Source: VMDJ01 sp038146785 (GTDB taxonomy: Bacteria > Pseudomonadota > Gammaproteobacteria > Chromatiales > Chromatiaceae). Taken from it: a stretch of DNA of 64,000 bases. The notes under the pieces were generated by a model. It ran no database searches, was not told the DNA's origin, and was given only the letters and a program-made list of their open reading frames with translations. The position numbers and the translations under genes are program-made. This document shows, piece by piece, positions 1 to 10,410 of this stretch; positions within the stretch are counted from its first letter, which is position 1, and every line of letters starts with the position of its first letter. The stretch lies in assembly GCA_038146785.1 (NCBI GenBank), contig JAYQSI010000019.1, positions 1 to 64,000 of the forward strand, in the 5' to 3' direction.

Positions 1-326
1 TGCCAGCTGAGGTGCCAGTCGCCGTTGGCTTGTTCGATAACATCAAAGACCCAAGGTGTGTCTTTGTTCGCCCATTGGATATTTAGCTTACTTACGCCAT
101 CAACCCACCAAGTGCCGTAACGAAACTTTTTATCGTTAAAGGTATAGCGTTCGACATCGCCATTCTTGGCGAAATAGGTATCGCAGTCAGTGTTGTCTTT
201 GGTTTTGATGCAATGTGCGGTTTTGCCACTCAATCTTTCGATGAGCACATCATTAGCGACCAGTGCGGGCGCTGAGCTATCAGCGCCAACAAAGATAAAG
301 ACAATGAGTGCGAAGAGGTAAGCCAA
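1..326 (-). CDS. Hypothetical exported protein, 3' end outside the window
   Basis: An open frame runs from about 326 to the left edge (108 codons, no stop), so the C-terminus is missing. No ATG is available: the frame is closed by a TGA just upstream, and the best start is a TTG at 324-326, followed by a hydrophobic stretch (AYLFALIVFIFVGADSSA) that looks like a signal peptide. The mature part is rich in Trp, Lys and Asp and has two closely spaced Cys (CIKTKDNTDC). I do not recognise the family. It starts 13 bases after the fumarase stop on the same strand and may be co-transcribed with it. The non-ATG start and lack of a clear ribosome-binding site leave the exact 5' end uncertain. Confidence 0.5.
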   Translation of the reverse strand, partial: MAYLFALIVFIFVGADSSAPALVANDVLIERLSGKTAHCIKTKDNTDCDTYFAKNGDVERYTFNDKKFRYGTWWVDGVSKLNIQWANKDTPWVFDVIEQANGDWHLSW

Positions 327-338
327 AACGTTAGGCGA

Positions 339-1855
339 TCATTTCTTCATGTCAGCAATTTTGACTGACCATTCAGCAGGGCCGGTGATGTGTGCTGAAA
401 TACCGGTGCTATCTACGGCTACTGTGACGGGCATATCGACTACATCAAATTCGTAGATCGCTTCCATGCCAAGATCTTCAAACGCTAAGACTTTGGCGCT
501 CTTAATCGCTTGGGAGACCAAGTACGCTGCGCCACCAACGGCCATTAGATACGCCGCCTTGTGTTTCTTGATTGATTCAATCGCCACTGGGCCGCGCTCT
601 GCTTTACCGACCATGCCGATCAAGACCAGTTTGGCTCAGCATCATCTCGGTGAACTTATCCATGCGTGTTGAGGTAGTAGGGCCTGCAGGGCCAACAGCT
701 TCATCACGCACAGGATCGACAGGGCCTACGTAGTAGATCAGGCGATTAGTGAAGTCGACATTCTCAGGTAAGTCCTTCGCCGCTTTCGAGTAGCTCTTGG
801 ATGCGCTTGTGGGCTGCATCACGACCGGTGAGTAGCTTGCCGTTAAGCAATAAGGTTTCACCTGGCTTCCAGCTCGCCACTTCTTCTGGCGTTAAGTTAT
901 TCAGATCAACACGCTTAGATTCGGTAGAAGCGGTCCATGTGACATCTGGCCAGTCTTCAAGCTTAGGTGGCTCGAGTACGGCAGGGCCTGATCCATCGAG
1001 TTCGAATTCGACGTGACGAGTCGCGGCACAGTTAGGAATCATCGCTACCGGTAGTGAGGCAGCATGCGTTGGGTAGGTGTTGATTTTGACATCCACGACA
1101 GTGGTTAAGCCGCCAAGACCTTGTGCGCCGATACCGAGATCGTTAACGCGGTTGTAGATCTCAAGACGAAGCTCTTCGATCTCATCTTTAGGGCCGCGCT
1201 CTTGAATCTCGTGCATGTCGATGTGTGACATCAGTGATTCTTTGGCGAGCAGCATGGCTTTCTCAGCAGTGCCGCCAATACCAATACCTAAGATACCCGG
1301 CGGACACCAACCGGCGCCCATGGTCGGTAAGGTTTTAACCACCCAGTCGACCAAGCTGTCGCTTGGGTTCATCACGGTGAACTTTGATTTGTTTTCAGAG
1401 CCACCGCCTTTGGCTGCTAAACCGATCTCAACTTTATTGCCCGGTACCAGCTCGTGATAAATGATCGCTGGGGTGTTATCGCGAGTATTCACGCGCTTAC
1501 CGATCGGTGGATTCACCATAGAGGCGCGTAGTTTGTTATCAGGGTGCATGTAGGCCTGACGCACACCTTCATTAATCATGTCATTTAGTGACATATTGCC
1601 TTCAAAGCGACATTCCATACCAATCTTTACAAACGCAACTACGGCACCTGTGTCTTGGCAGATCGGACGATGACCTTCTGCACACATGCGTGAGTTGGTA
1701 ATGATCTGCGCTAAGGCATCTTTTGCAGCAGGTGATTGCTCACGATCATACGCACGCCCAACAGCTTGGATGTAATCCACAGAGTGGTAGTACGAGATGT
1801 ATTGCAGGGCATCAGCGACGCTTTGAATCAGATCGTCTTGCTTAATGGTAGTCAT
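339..1855 (-). CDS. fumA: Fumarate hydratase class I, broken by two single-base frame shifts
   Basis: Class I ([4Fe-4S]) fumarase, interconverting fumarate and malate in the TCA cycle. Three consecutive frames together give one full-length protein: residues 1 to about 360 in the first, a middle piece containing LPENVDFTNRLIYYVGPVDP, and the C-terminal piece from IGMVGKAERGP to ADMKK. The first break is near 770-785 (GGAC where GAC would keep frame), the second near 616-622 (CTTGATC where CTGATC would). Each is one extra base. Removing both gives about 504 aa, the usual length for the family. I chose the ATG at 1855 (MTTIKQDD) over an upstream TTG. It lies downstream of sucAB on the same strand. 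The two breaks look like sequence error, but real inactivation cannot be excluded. Confidence 0.9.
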
Positions 1856-1877
1856 AGTTATGTTCTCTAAAGACAAG

Positions 1878-1898
1878 ACGGCCTCACAAGGAGGCCGT
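1878..1898 (-). terminator. Hairpin between sucB and fumarase
   Basis: Perfect 8-bp inverted repeat (ACGGCCTC / GAGGCCGT) with a 5-base loop, just after the sucB stop on the minus strand. The tract after it is only moderately T-rich, so it may be a weak terminator or processing hairpin that sets sucAB and fumarase expression apart. Confidence 0.5.
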
Positions 1899-1921
1899 AG
1901 AAAGACTGCTTAAATAGGATT

Positions 1922-3125
1922 TTACACTTGAAGCATCAGGCGTGCCGGATCTTCGAGTAGCTCCTTAATGGTGACCAGTGTTTGCACTGACTCGCGACCG
2001 TCGATGATGCGATGGTCGTATGACAGCGCGAGATACATCATCGGACGAATCACGATCTCACCATTGACCACGACTGGACGCTCAACAATGTTGTGCATGC
2101 CTAAGATCGCGCTTTGAGGTGGATTAAGAATAGGGGTCGAGAGCATCGAGCCGTACACACCACCATTCGAAATGGTGAAGGTGCCGCCGGTCAGGTCGTC
2201 ATAGCTCAAGCTGCCATCACGGGCTTTCTCGCCATATTCACGAATGCGCGCTTCGATCTCTGCAAAACTCATCTGGTCAGCATCACGCAAGATCGGAACG
2301 ACCAAGCCACGTGGTGAGCCCACCGCGATGCCGATATCAAAGTAGTTGTGATACACGATCTCATCGCCATCAATCGACGCATTCACTGCTGGGAATTTCT
2401 TCAACGCTTCGACAGCCGCTTTGACGAAGAACGACATAAAGCCTAGGCGGGTATCGTGTTGTTTTTCGAACTGATCTTTGTACTTCTTACGGAGCTCGAT
2501 CACGTTTTGCAGATCGACTTCGTTAAAGGTAGTCAGAATCGCTGCATTGGCTTGTGCTTCGAGCAAACGCTCAGCGACACGTGCACGTAAACGACTCATT
2601 GGCACACGCTTCTCATCACGAGGGCCCAAGGGCGATGTCATCCGGTGCTGCGCTAGCGGCCGCTTTGGCTTCTTTCGCTTCAGCAGGTTGATTCTTTTGC
2701 TCGTCGAGATAACGCATCACATCTGATTTGAGGATGCGACCTTCTTTACCGGTGCCGGTAACTTGTGAAGGGTCGATCTTCATCTCTTTAACTAAGCGAC
2801 GAACCGCAGGCGTGAGGATAGGGTCATCGTCTGACTCTGCGGGCGTTTCTGCAGCGGGTTCACTAGCAGCAGGCGCTGCAGCGGCAACCGCACCTTCGGT
2901 CAGAATCGCAAGGATGTCATCTGACGTGACCACTGCGCCTTCTTCGGCTTTGATCTCGGTGAGTACGCCATCGATAGGTGATGGAACTTCAAGCACCACC
3001 TTGTCGGTTTCTAGATCGAGTAGGTTTTCATCACGGGATACAGGATCACCGGGTTTCTTGTGCCAAGTAAGTACCGTTGCGTCGGTTACTGATTCAGGCA
3101 GGGTAGGTACGCGAACATCAGTCAT
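1922..3125 (-). CDS. sucB: 2-oxoglutarate dehydrogenase E2 (dihydrolipoamide succinyltransferase), one frame break
   Basis: E2 core of the 2-oxoglutarate dehydrogenase complex, moving succinyl groups from lipoamide to CoA. The N-terminal lipoyl domain carries the lipoylated lysine in DLETDKVVLEVPSP. An Ala/Pro/Glu linker and the peripheral subunit-binding domain (LTPAVRRLVKEM...GTGKEGRILKSDV) follow. The C-terminal catalytic domain (RVPMSRLRARVAERLLEAQ to SYDHRIIDGRESV) has the acyltransferase His/Asp. The frame is broken near 2625-2632 in a G run (CTTGGGCCC); dropping one G restores 400 aa, normal for SucB. It starts 2 bases after sucA with a good AGAGGA site. No lpd (E3) follows; E3 must be elsewhere. 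Confidence 0.93.
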
Positions 3126-3127
3126 GT

Positions 3128-5992
3128 TTATCCTCTCAGGTCCATTTCGCGATTAACTTCGCCGGTGAGTGCGTCGTCGATCAGTTGATCTTGTTCTTCT
3201 TGGTGAACTTTTGAATAGCCGGTTGCCGGTGCTGCTGCAGATTTACGACCTGCATATTGCGCACGCAGACCACGCTCATGCAGCCATGCAAAACGGTGTT
3301 TGATTTGATCCCAAGCACCTTGGTTTTGTGGCTCTTCTTGGCACCAAATGAATTGCTCGGCATTGATGTATTGACCAACGACTTCAGCCACACGGTCATG
3401 TGGGAAGGGGTAAAGCTGTTCGATACGAACAATAGCGACGTGTTGTAACTCGCGGCTGCGGCGCGCTTGCAGTAGGTCGTAGTACACCTTGCCGCTACAC
3501 ATCACCACACGAGTGACCTCTTCTGCTTCGATAGGATCAATCTCATCGATAACGGTCTCGAATTCACCATGGCTCAAGCTTTCCAAAGGCGAGGTGGCCA
3601 ATGGATTACGCAAAATACTCTTTGGTGAAAAAACGATTAGCGGATGACGGAAGGGTCGAATCATCTGACGCATCAACAGGTGGAAGATTTGTGCTGGCGT
3701 ACTTGGAATGCATACTTGCATGTTGTGCTCAGCACACAGCTGCATGTAACGCTCGATACGTGCTGATGAGTGCTCTGGACCTTGGCCTTCGTAACCGTGA
3801 GGTAGCAACATGGTCAAACCACAGTACAAGCCCCACTTGGCGCCAGCTGAGCTAATGAATTGATCGATCACGACTTGTGCGCCGTTCGCGAAGTCACCGA
3901 ACTGAGCTTCCCAGATAGTCAGTGTGTTGGGCTCAGCGGTTGCATAGCCATATTCAAAGGCGAGTACGGCTTCTTCAGAGAGCACAGAATCGATAACAGT
4001 GAAATTAGGTTGGTCTTCGCGGATCTCACGCAATGAGACATAGCTTTCACCGGTCTCTTGATTACGCCACATCGCATGACGGTGGAAGAAGGTGCCGCGG
4101 CGACAGTCTTGGCCGGATAAGCGAACGGGATAGCCCATATCAAGCAAGCAGGCATAGGCCATATTCTCAGCAAAACCCCAGTCGATCAGCTTGTCACCGT
4201 TCGCCATGGCTTGACGATCGGAAAGAATCTTTTCAACACGAGGGTGCAATGGGAAGCCGGCAGGCGGTGTGAAGATCTTTCCAGCTAATGCAGTAATACG
4301 TGCGTTTTTAACCGCGGTTTTTGCAGGAGACTCCCAAGTGGCGCCTTTATATTTTTCCCAATCAACCAAGATACGACCTTCAAGGTCATCTTCGGTAGCG
4401 CGGCCAACACATTCGCCGGCTTCAAAACGTTCGCGAAGGTCGCTGACTTTCTTTTGCGCAAAATCAGCATCGATAACACCTTTGCTCAGTAGCTTGTTGG
4501 CATACAAGGCACGGGTGGTTTCGCGGCTGCGGATGTTTTTATACATGCTGGGTTGAGTCACCGCAGGCTCGTCTGCTTCGTTGTGACCATGGCGGCGATA
4601 ACAGACTAAGTCGATAACCACGTCTTTATGGAAGCGCTTGCGATAGTCGAAGGCGAGGCGAGTGACAAAGATCACCGCTTCTGGATCGTCACCATTCACG
4701 TGGAAGATCGGTGCTTGAACCATCTTGGCGACATCGGTGCAGTAATGCGTCGAGCGGCTATCAAAGGCGTTCGAGGTGGTGAAGCCGATTTGGTTATTCA
4801 CCACGATATGAATGGTGCCGCCAACGGCATAGCCACGTACCTGCGACATGTTGAAGGTTTCCATCACCACGCCTTGACCTGCGAAGGCAGCATCACCGTG
4901 GATGCTGATTGGGATAATCATGTCGCCTTCTTTGTCGCCGTAGCGTTGTTGGCGTGCACGCGCACTACCGATCATAACGGGGCTAATAATTTCGAGGTGC
5001 GATGGGTTAAAACCCAGTGTGACGTGAACCAGACCATTACCGGTATCTAAGTCACTGGAGAAACCTTTGTGGTATTTCACATCGCCTGAGCTCAGCACGC
5101 TGCGCTCGTTATGTTCGTGACGTTGACCTTCGAACTCTTTAAAGATGCTAGCAGGTGGCTTACCTAAAATATTACTCAAGACGTTTAAGCGACCTCGGTG
5201 AGCCATACCAATCAACACCTCTTCGGCACCGTTATTACCTGCGCGGAAGATCAGTTCATCAAGGATAGGAATCAGCGATTCACCACCTTCGAGTGAGAAA
5301 CGTTTTTGACCGACGAAGCGAGCATGCATGTACTTCTCAATACCTTCTGCTGCAGTCAGCATATGAAGTAACCACTTTTGCTTCTCGTGATCCATCTCAG
5401 GCTTTGCACGGTAGGTTTCAAGGCGTTGCTGGATCCAACGCTTTTCATCCGTATCAGTGATGTGCATGTACTCAGAGCCTACGGTTGAGGTGTAGGTCTC
5501 GCGGAGTAGGTCAAGGATTTCGCCCAGTGGCATTTGTTCAGCGGCAAACAACGAGCCGGTGTTAAACACCTCTTTCATGTCGGCTTGGGTAAAGCCGTAA
5601 TACTCTGGCTTAAGCTCTTCTAGAGGTACGGTTTTGTGAAGCTCAAGTGGATCGAGCTTTGCGTTTTGATGACCACGTACCCGATAAGCGTTGATTAGCT
5701 GTAATACTTTGGTTTGGCGCTCTGCAGCTTCGGCACTCATGCCACCTGAAAGTACAACCGCACGGCGACCTTGGGCTTTCTTCGCGAACTGGGCTTGGAT
5801 ATCGCGATGTGACTCTTCGATATGCTCGGGACCAAAGCCATTCACTTGGGGAAGGTTGTCGAAATGCTCGCGCCATTTTTCAGGGACGCTTGCTGGATCT
5901 TTTAGATAACTTTCGTAAAGATCCTCGACATAAGGTGCATTGACGCCATGGTAGGCGGATGATTTTTGAAGTCGATCAAGATAATCTGACAT
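3128..5992 (-). CDS. sucA: 2-oxoglutarate dehydrogenase E1
   Basis: Thiamine-diphosphate E1 decarboxylase of the 2-oxoglutarate dehydrogenase complex; 954 aa, in the usual range. It begins with the E1o N-terminal helix that binds the E2 core (SDYLDRLQKSSAYHG), then IGMAHRGRLNVLSNILGK, the ThDP site (GDAAFAGQGVVMET with VVNNQIGFTTS), and the C-terminal half with GHEGQGPEHSSARIER-type residues (seen as YEGQGPEHSSARIERYMQ). Intact, in contrast to the two genes after it. Transcription probably begins in the AT-rich gap at 5993-6129. There is no strong Shine-Dalgarno before the ATG. Confidence 0.97.
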   Translation of the reverse strand: MSDYLDRLQKSSAYHGVNAPYVEDLYESYLKDPASVPEKWREHFDNLPQVNGFGPEHIEESHRDIQAQFAKKAQGRRAVVLSGGMSAEAAERQTKVLQLINAYRVRGHQNAKLDPLELHKTVPLEELKPEYYGFTQADMKEVFNTGSLFAAEQMPLGEILDLLRETYTSTVGSEYMHITDTDEKRWIQQRLETYRAKPEMDHEKQKWLLHMLTAAEGIEKYMHARFVGQKRFSLEGGESLIPILDELIFRAGNNGAEEVLIGMAHRGRLNVLSNILGKPPASIFKEFEGQRHEHNERSVLSSGDVKYHKGFSSDLDTGNGLVHVTLGFNPSHLEIISPVMIGSARARQQRYGDKEGDMIIPISIHGDAAFAGQGVVMETFNMSQVRGYAVGGTIHIVVNNQIGFTTSNAFDSRSTHYCTDVAKMVQAPIFHVNGDDPEAVIFVTRLAFDYRKRFHKDVVIDLVCYRRHGHNEADEPAVTQPSMYKNIRSRETTRALYANKLLSKGVIDADFAQKKVSDLRERFEAGECVGRATEDDLEGRILVDWEKYKGATWESPAKTAVKNARITALAGKIFTPPAGFPLHPRVEKILSDRQAMANGDKLIDWGFAENMAYACLLDMGYPVRLSGQDCRRGTFFHRHAMWRNQETGESYVSLREIREDQPNFTVIDSVLSEEAVLAFEYGYATAEPNTLTIWEAQFGDFANGAQVVIDQFISSAGAKWGLYCGLTMLLPHGYEGQGPEHSSARIERYMQLCAEHNMQVCIPSTPAQIFHLLMRQMIRPFRHPLIVFSPKSILRNPLATSPLESLSHGEFETVIDEIDPIEAEEVTRVVMCSGKVYYDLLQARRSRELQHVAIVRIEQLYPFPHDRVAEVVGQYINAEQFIWCQEEPQNQGAWDQIKHRFAWLHERGLRAQYAGRKSAAAPATGYSKVHQEEQDQLIDDALTGEVNREMDLRG

Positions 5993-6016
5993 TTTAGGAC
6001 GCTCAACCTAAAAAAG

Positions 6017-6060
6017 AGTGCAAAAATTCGCTAAATACTTGTTTCATTTAGCCTAGCACT
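6017..6060 (-). terminator. Nested inverted repeat between the RND gene and sucA
   Basis: Two nested arms: AGTGC/GCACT (6017-6021 with 6056-6060) and GCTAAAT/ATTTAGC (6030-6036 with 6046-6052), flanked by A and T runs on both sides. On the minus strand it follows the RND gene and is followed by a T run, so it fits a terminator for the pump operon just ahead of the sucA promoter region. Confidence 0.5.
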
Positions 6061-6129
6061 TTTTTTTTAGAACACCATGACGATTTTTAATAAAAGACAA
6101 TTGTCCTAAATTAGAAAATTAGTCGTTTT

Positions 6130-9100
6130 TTATTTGGTTTTAGGAAAGAAGCGTTCTTGAAGCTCGTTTTGGATCGCGTACATCGCGGGGATCAGGTAAA
6201 GCACCACTAAAAAGCCCATGATGGTGCCGAAGCTGAGCGCGATGGCCATTGGGATAAGGAAGCGCGCTTGCACTGATGTCTCGAAAAGAATCGGTGCTAA
6301 ACCCAATGTGGTGGTGAGTGTGGTCAATAAAATCGGGCGGAAACGGCTAACAGCAGCTTGATGAATAGCCTGGAGAGCAGGCAAATCTTTCAGTTCATTG
6401 AGACGTACGGTGAGTACCAGCGAGCCATTCACGACCAGTCCGCCGAGCGCAATCATGCCGTAAATACTCACTGAGCTCATGCCGTGACCCATCACGATAT
6501 GGCCAAAAATACTGCCAGCAACCGCAAAGGGAATGGTCAACATGACAATAACGCCTTGGCTATAGCTTCGGAACAGCGCGGCCATCAAGGCAAAAATTAA
6601 TACTGCAGACCACAGAAGGCCATCAAAGATGTATTTGAAGGTACGTGTTTGGTCTCGACGACCACCGCCGAACTTCCATTTGAGTTCGGGATGATTAGCG
6701 ATGAGCTCCGGTAAGAAGCTCTTTTGCACCAAGGCTCGTATCTGACGTGAATTAGCGTGTGCTTTATCGATACTGGCGGTGATCTGAATGATGCGTCGCC
6801 CGTCTTCACGTTTAATAGTGCTGTAGGCGCGACTGGTTTCGATGATGGCCGCTTCTGTTAAGGGGATGAGACCGCCGTTGGGAGTACGAATCAGCATCTC
6901 ACGCAGATCAGCTAATGACTGACGATGATCACGTGATAGTCGCACCATCACTTTTACTTCTTTACCACCACGCAGAATACGCTCGACCTCAGCGCCGTAG
7001 AAAGAGTCTCGAATCTGCTGACCGAGTGATTGTTCGGTTAAACCCAGTGCACGACCCACAGGGCTTAAGTTAAACACCCATTGGTTTTTACCTTGTCCAA
7101 TACCATCGCTAACATCGGTGACGCCTTGTAGCTCACCAAGCTTGGTCGCTAGCTCACGAGCGCTTGCTTCAAGGACTTGGGTGTCGGTATGTGACAGGTT
7201 AACGACGAACTCTTTATTGCCACCTGGACCTACCATGTACTCGAAGAAGATCGATTTGGCTTCGGGTACTTCACCCATTTCTTTACGCCACTCACGTAAG
7301 AAGTCTTCTTGATTGAAGGGACGCTGATCATCGGGCACAAGATACATATTCACATCGCCATAATCAGGGCGATTCCAACCTGCACGAGTAAACCAGCTAG
7401 ATAGGTATTGTTTTCCGCCGAGATTCTCAATGGCGCGAAGACCTGCCGCTTCCACCTTGCGCACAGTGGCTTGAGTTTGTTTAACTGATGCATCCACTGG
7501 CATGTCGATTTCCGCATCAACGCGATTACCGGGGATGCTTGGGCGCCATGTGAGATCGATACGACCCGCTTCGTACCACGCAATGATAATCGCTAGAAAG
7601 CCACCAAAAATAATGAGCACAAGATAACGATGTTTAAGTGTCCAGTTAAGTTGGTTGGCATAAGTCACATCACGTAAACGATCTAAACCATCGGTCATCG
7701 CATCGTGGAAACGCTTAACCCGAGCAAAGGGAGCGTAGAGTTTTGCTGCTTTGCCTTCTTTGATTTTGTGATTGAGGTGTGAGGGGAGAACCAGTAGTGC
7801 TTCCATTAAGGAGATGGCAAATACAATCGAAGCCACAACCGGCAAGGACTTCATGAATTGACCTGTAGAGCCAGGCACCAATAGCAGCGGAATAAAGGCA
7901 ATGATGTTGGTTCCTACCGCATAGATAACGGGAACTAGCATTTCACGAACGCCTTGTTGTACGGCGTCGCTTGGTTTAAGCCCTTGTTGTAGTTTGGTGT
8001 AGATGTGTTCGCCGACGATGATGGCGTCATCGACCACGATGCCGACCGCCAAGATAAAGGCAAACATCGAGATCATGTTTAAGGTGATACCGGCATAGGG
8101 TAAGAAGCTGAAGCTGCCAATGAATACCACTGGAATTGAAACGGCGACCCAGAAGGCAAGGCGAGCATTTAAGAACAAGCCTAATGCAATGACGACTAAG
8201 GCGAGGCCGGCAAGACCATTACTGATTAAGATATTGCTTCGCTCGTAATAACGTTCTGAGCGGTCGTTTTGAATACTCAGTTCAACGGTTTTAGGTAGGT
8301 CTTTTTGTAGTTTCTTTATGGTTTGTTTAACACGGCCGGCAAGCTCAATCGGACGAACGCTTTCACCGTGATAGACATCAAGGCGCATACCGGGCTTACC
8401 GTTAAACTCGAAGATCTGTGTGCTGTCTTCAAAGCCATCATTTACCTTTGCGATGTCCCTAAGTAATAGTTGAGTGCCATCGTTACGGGTTTTGATTGGA
8501 ATGTCACCAAACGCCTTAGCGTCTTCACGACGACCTAAAGTGCGAAGCACGACATCACCATCTTGGGTTTCTACGCGGCCACCGGGTACGTCGCGTACTG
8601 CGTCATATAAGACGTCTGAGATATCGCCAATGGTCAGTGATTGCTCGAGTAGACGAGCTGGATCAATCTCAATGCTGATCTCAGGGGCGAGAGCGCCAAC
8701 TTGTTCTACGCGTGACACGCCTTTCACATCAAGTAGAGTGCGGCGCATGCGTTCGCTCAGTTCATACAGCTCGGTTTGTGCAAGCTCTGCAGCCACGCCA
8801 ATACTGATGATGGAGAACTCGCGTCCTTTTAACGTAACCTTGGCTTGTTCGGCTTCAACAGGGAAAGAGTTAATGCGTGCAACTGCATTGCGGATGTCCT
8901 GCAGTAATTGTTGGCGATCAACGCCGTTTTCTAACTTGGCAAAGACCTCGCCTTGGTTTTCAGACGCATTGGCGGTGAGCTGGTCGATACCTGGCATGCC
9001 ATTAAGTTCTTGCTCAATCGGTAGGATGACGCCTTTCTCAACTTCCTCAGGACTCGCGCCACTGTAGTTAACCGATACTGTGACCTGATCGGCTTCATAG

Positions 9101-9231
9101 GTGGGAAGGTATTGTTGCTTAACATCCATGAAGCCCAAAACGCCGCCCAAGATGAGCGCAAGCATCAGGATATTGGCGGCGACTGAGTTAGTCGCAAACC
9201 ATTCGACAATGCCTTTACGTTGAGTACTCAT
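6130..9231 (-). CDS. RND-family efflux pump, inner-membrane permease
   Basis: 1033-aa resistance-nodulation-division permease of the AcrB/hydrophobe-amphiphile type, a proton-driven inner-membrane exporter. TM1 is near residues 15-35; two large periplasmic loops follow TM1 and TM7. TM4 has the paired aspartates of the proton relay (FAFILAVGIVVDDAIIVGEH). The adaptor gene lies directly upstream with a 5-base gap, so the two are an operon. No outer-membrane channel gene is adjacent, so the pump presumably borrows a TolC-type protein. Substrate cannot be told from sequence. Confidence 0.93.
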   Translation of the reverse strand: MSTQRKGIVEWFATNSVAANILMLALILGGVLGFMDVKQQYLPTYEADQVTVSVNYSGASPEEVEKGVILPIEQELNGMPGIDQLTANASENQGEVFAKLENGVDRQQLLQDIRNAVARINSFPVEAEQAKVTLKGREFSIISIGVAAELAQTELYELSERMRRTLLDVKGVSRVEQVGALAPEISIEIDPARLLEQSLTIGDISDVLYDAVRDVPGGRVETQDGDVVLRTLGRREDAKAFGDIPIKTRNDGTQLLLRDIAKVNDGFEDSTQIFEFNGKPGMRLDVYHGESVRPIELAGRVKQTIKKLQKDLPKTVELSIQNDRSERYYERSNILISNGLAGLALVVIALGLFLNARLAFWVAVSIPVVFIGSFSFLPYAGITLNMISMFAFILAVGIVVDDAIIVGEHIYTKLQQGLKPSDAVQQGVREMLVPVIYAVGTNIIAFIPLLLVPGSTGQFMKSLPVVASIVFAISLMEALLVLPSHLNHKIKEGKAAKLYAPFARVKRFHDAMTDGLDRLRDVTYANQLNWTLKHRYLVLIIFGGFLAIIIAWYEAGRIDLTWRPSIPGNRVDAEIDMPVDASVKQTQATVRKVEAAGLRAIENLGGKQYLSSWFTRAGWNRPDYGDVNMYLVPDDQRPFNQEDFLREWRKEMGEVPEAKSIFFEYMVGPGGNKEFVVNLSHTDTQVLEASARELATKLGELQGVTDVSDGIGQGKNQWVFNLSPVGRALGLTEQSLGQQIRDSFYGAEVERILRGGKEVKVMVRLSRDHRQSLADLREMLIRTPNGGLIPLTEAAIIETSRAYSTIKREDGRRIIQITASIDKAHANSRQIRALVQKSFLPELIANHPELKWKFGGGRRDQTRTFKYIFDGLLWSAVLIFALMAALFRSYSQGVIVMLTIPFAVAGSIFGHIVMGHGMSSVSIYGMIALGGLVVNGSLVLTVRLNELKDLPALQAIHQAAVSRFRPILLTTLTTTLGLAPILFETSVQARFLIPMAIALSFGTIMGFLVVLYLIPAMYAIQNELQERFFPKTK

Positions 9232-9236
9232 ATTGA

Positions 9237-10360
9237 TTACTTAACGTTGACCTTGGTGCCAGGAACGAGTGTTTTTAAGCTGTTAGTGACGATGTAATCC
9301 AAGCCTTTGGGTGCGCTTATGTAAGCAGATTGGCTATCCATATCAATCAACTGTACCGCTTCCACTTGAAGCAAGCCTTTGTTGTCCACACCCCAAACAC
9401 GACTATCACTGGTCAGTGCTTCGCGAGGCAGTTTTACCGCATTGTTGATTGGTTGCTGCATGATTTTCGCTTCAACATAAGTGCCCAGCAGAAGAGGGCG
9501 GCTTGATTGCGTTAGCGGTTGATTAATCTCAACGATCACTTTTGCTAAACGGCTATCGCTATCGATCTGGGGGTGAATACGAATGAGCTCACCTTGGTAA
9601 TCAATACCGTTGGCCTTCAGCTTAACTTGCGAGCCTTTTGAATTGGTACGTGGCTGTATCTTAGCGATACGATCGGTGGGGAGTCGTAACTCCACCCAGT
9701 AACGATCAGCACGTGCCACGCTGCCAATTTCATCACCGATGGAAACGGTATCGCCGATTACTTTCTTACGCTCAACCACAACCACATTGGTTTCGATTTG
9801 GCGTTGGGTGTGCGATAGATCGAGCTGAGCTTGTTTAAGCTGACGTTGTGCGCTTGCTAGTGCAGCTTCCGCTTGGCGTTGTTGCGGTAGACGCAGGGCT
9901 AACTGCTTAGACTCGTCAGATAGCTGCATGCGCTTACTTAGAATCTCTAAATCCTTCTCAGCAACTTTTCGTTGCGCGGCTTCCATTGCGATATCAGCTT
10001 GTGCTTTTTTCAAAGCTGCATTGGCTGCATCGACATTTAATTGATATTCACGGTCATCGATGGAATAGAGTGTTTCGCCACGCGCAATCTGACCGCCTGG
10101 TTCAAAGTCACGGTGCAGAGCAATCAGCTGACCTTTTGCCTGTGCTTCGAGTGTGATCAACTCGGCGGGCATCACGCTGCCATAAGCGAGCAACTCTAAA
10201 GCATGGTTGCCGGCTTCGTTTTTAATCGCAGTAACGCTTGGGTAACGGGCTTAGCTTTTGGCTTCTTCTTAGGCGGCTCTGTCTGCATGACCCAGTAAGT
10301 CAAAACAACAAAAACCGCTATCAATACCGCTCCAAGTTGGAAGCGTTTTGAGGACAACAT
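9237..10360 (-). CDS. RND efflux periplasmic adaptor (membrane fusion protein), one frame break
   Basis: HlyD/AcrA-type adaptor linking the RND permease to an outer-membrane channel. The reading frame from 10193 lacks a membrane anchor, but an ATG at 10360 with a CGGAG site opens a frame encoding MLSSKRFQLG, a TM segment (AVLIAVFVVLTYW) and a Lys/Pro linker. That frame runs into a stop at 10196. Adding one base near 10240 (ACCCAAGC as ACCCCAAGC) joins the linker to VTAIKNEAGNHALELLAYGS, giving 374 aa. The middle is a long Gln/Ala-rich coiled-coil hairpin (about residues 110-185) between two lipoyl halves. The pump gene follows. Annotating only the downstream ORF would lose the anchor. Confidence 0.87.
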
Positions 10361-10410
10361 AATTTCTCCGCGATAGCGCGTTTAGATAGCGTTATTACCG
10401 CTCAGATGTA

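Noticed and set aside
8474..9067. 197-aa ORF antisense to the RND permease
   Set aside because: Shadow of a strongly conserved gene; Ser/Arg-rich with no motif.
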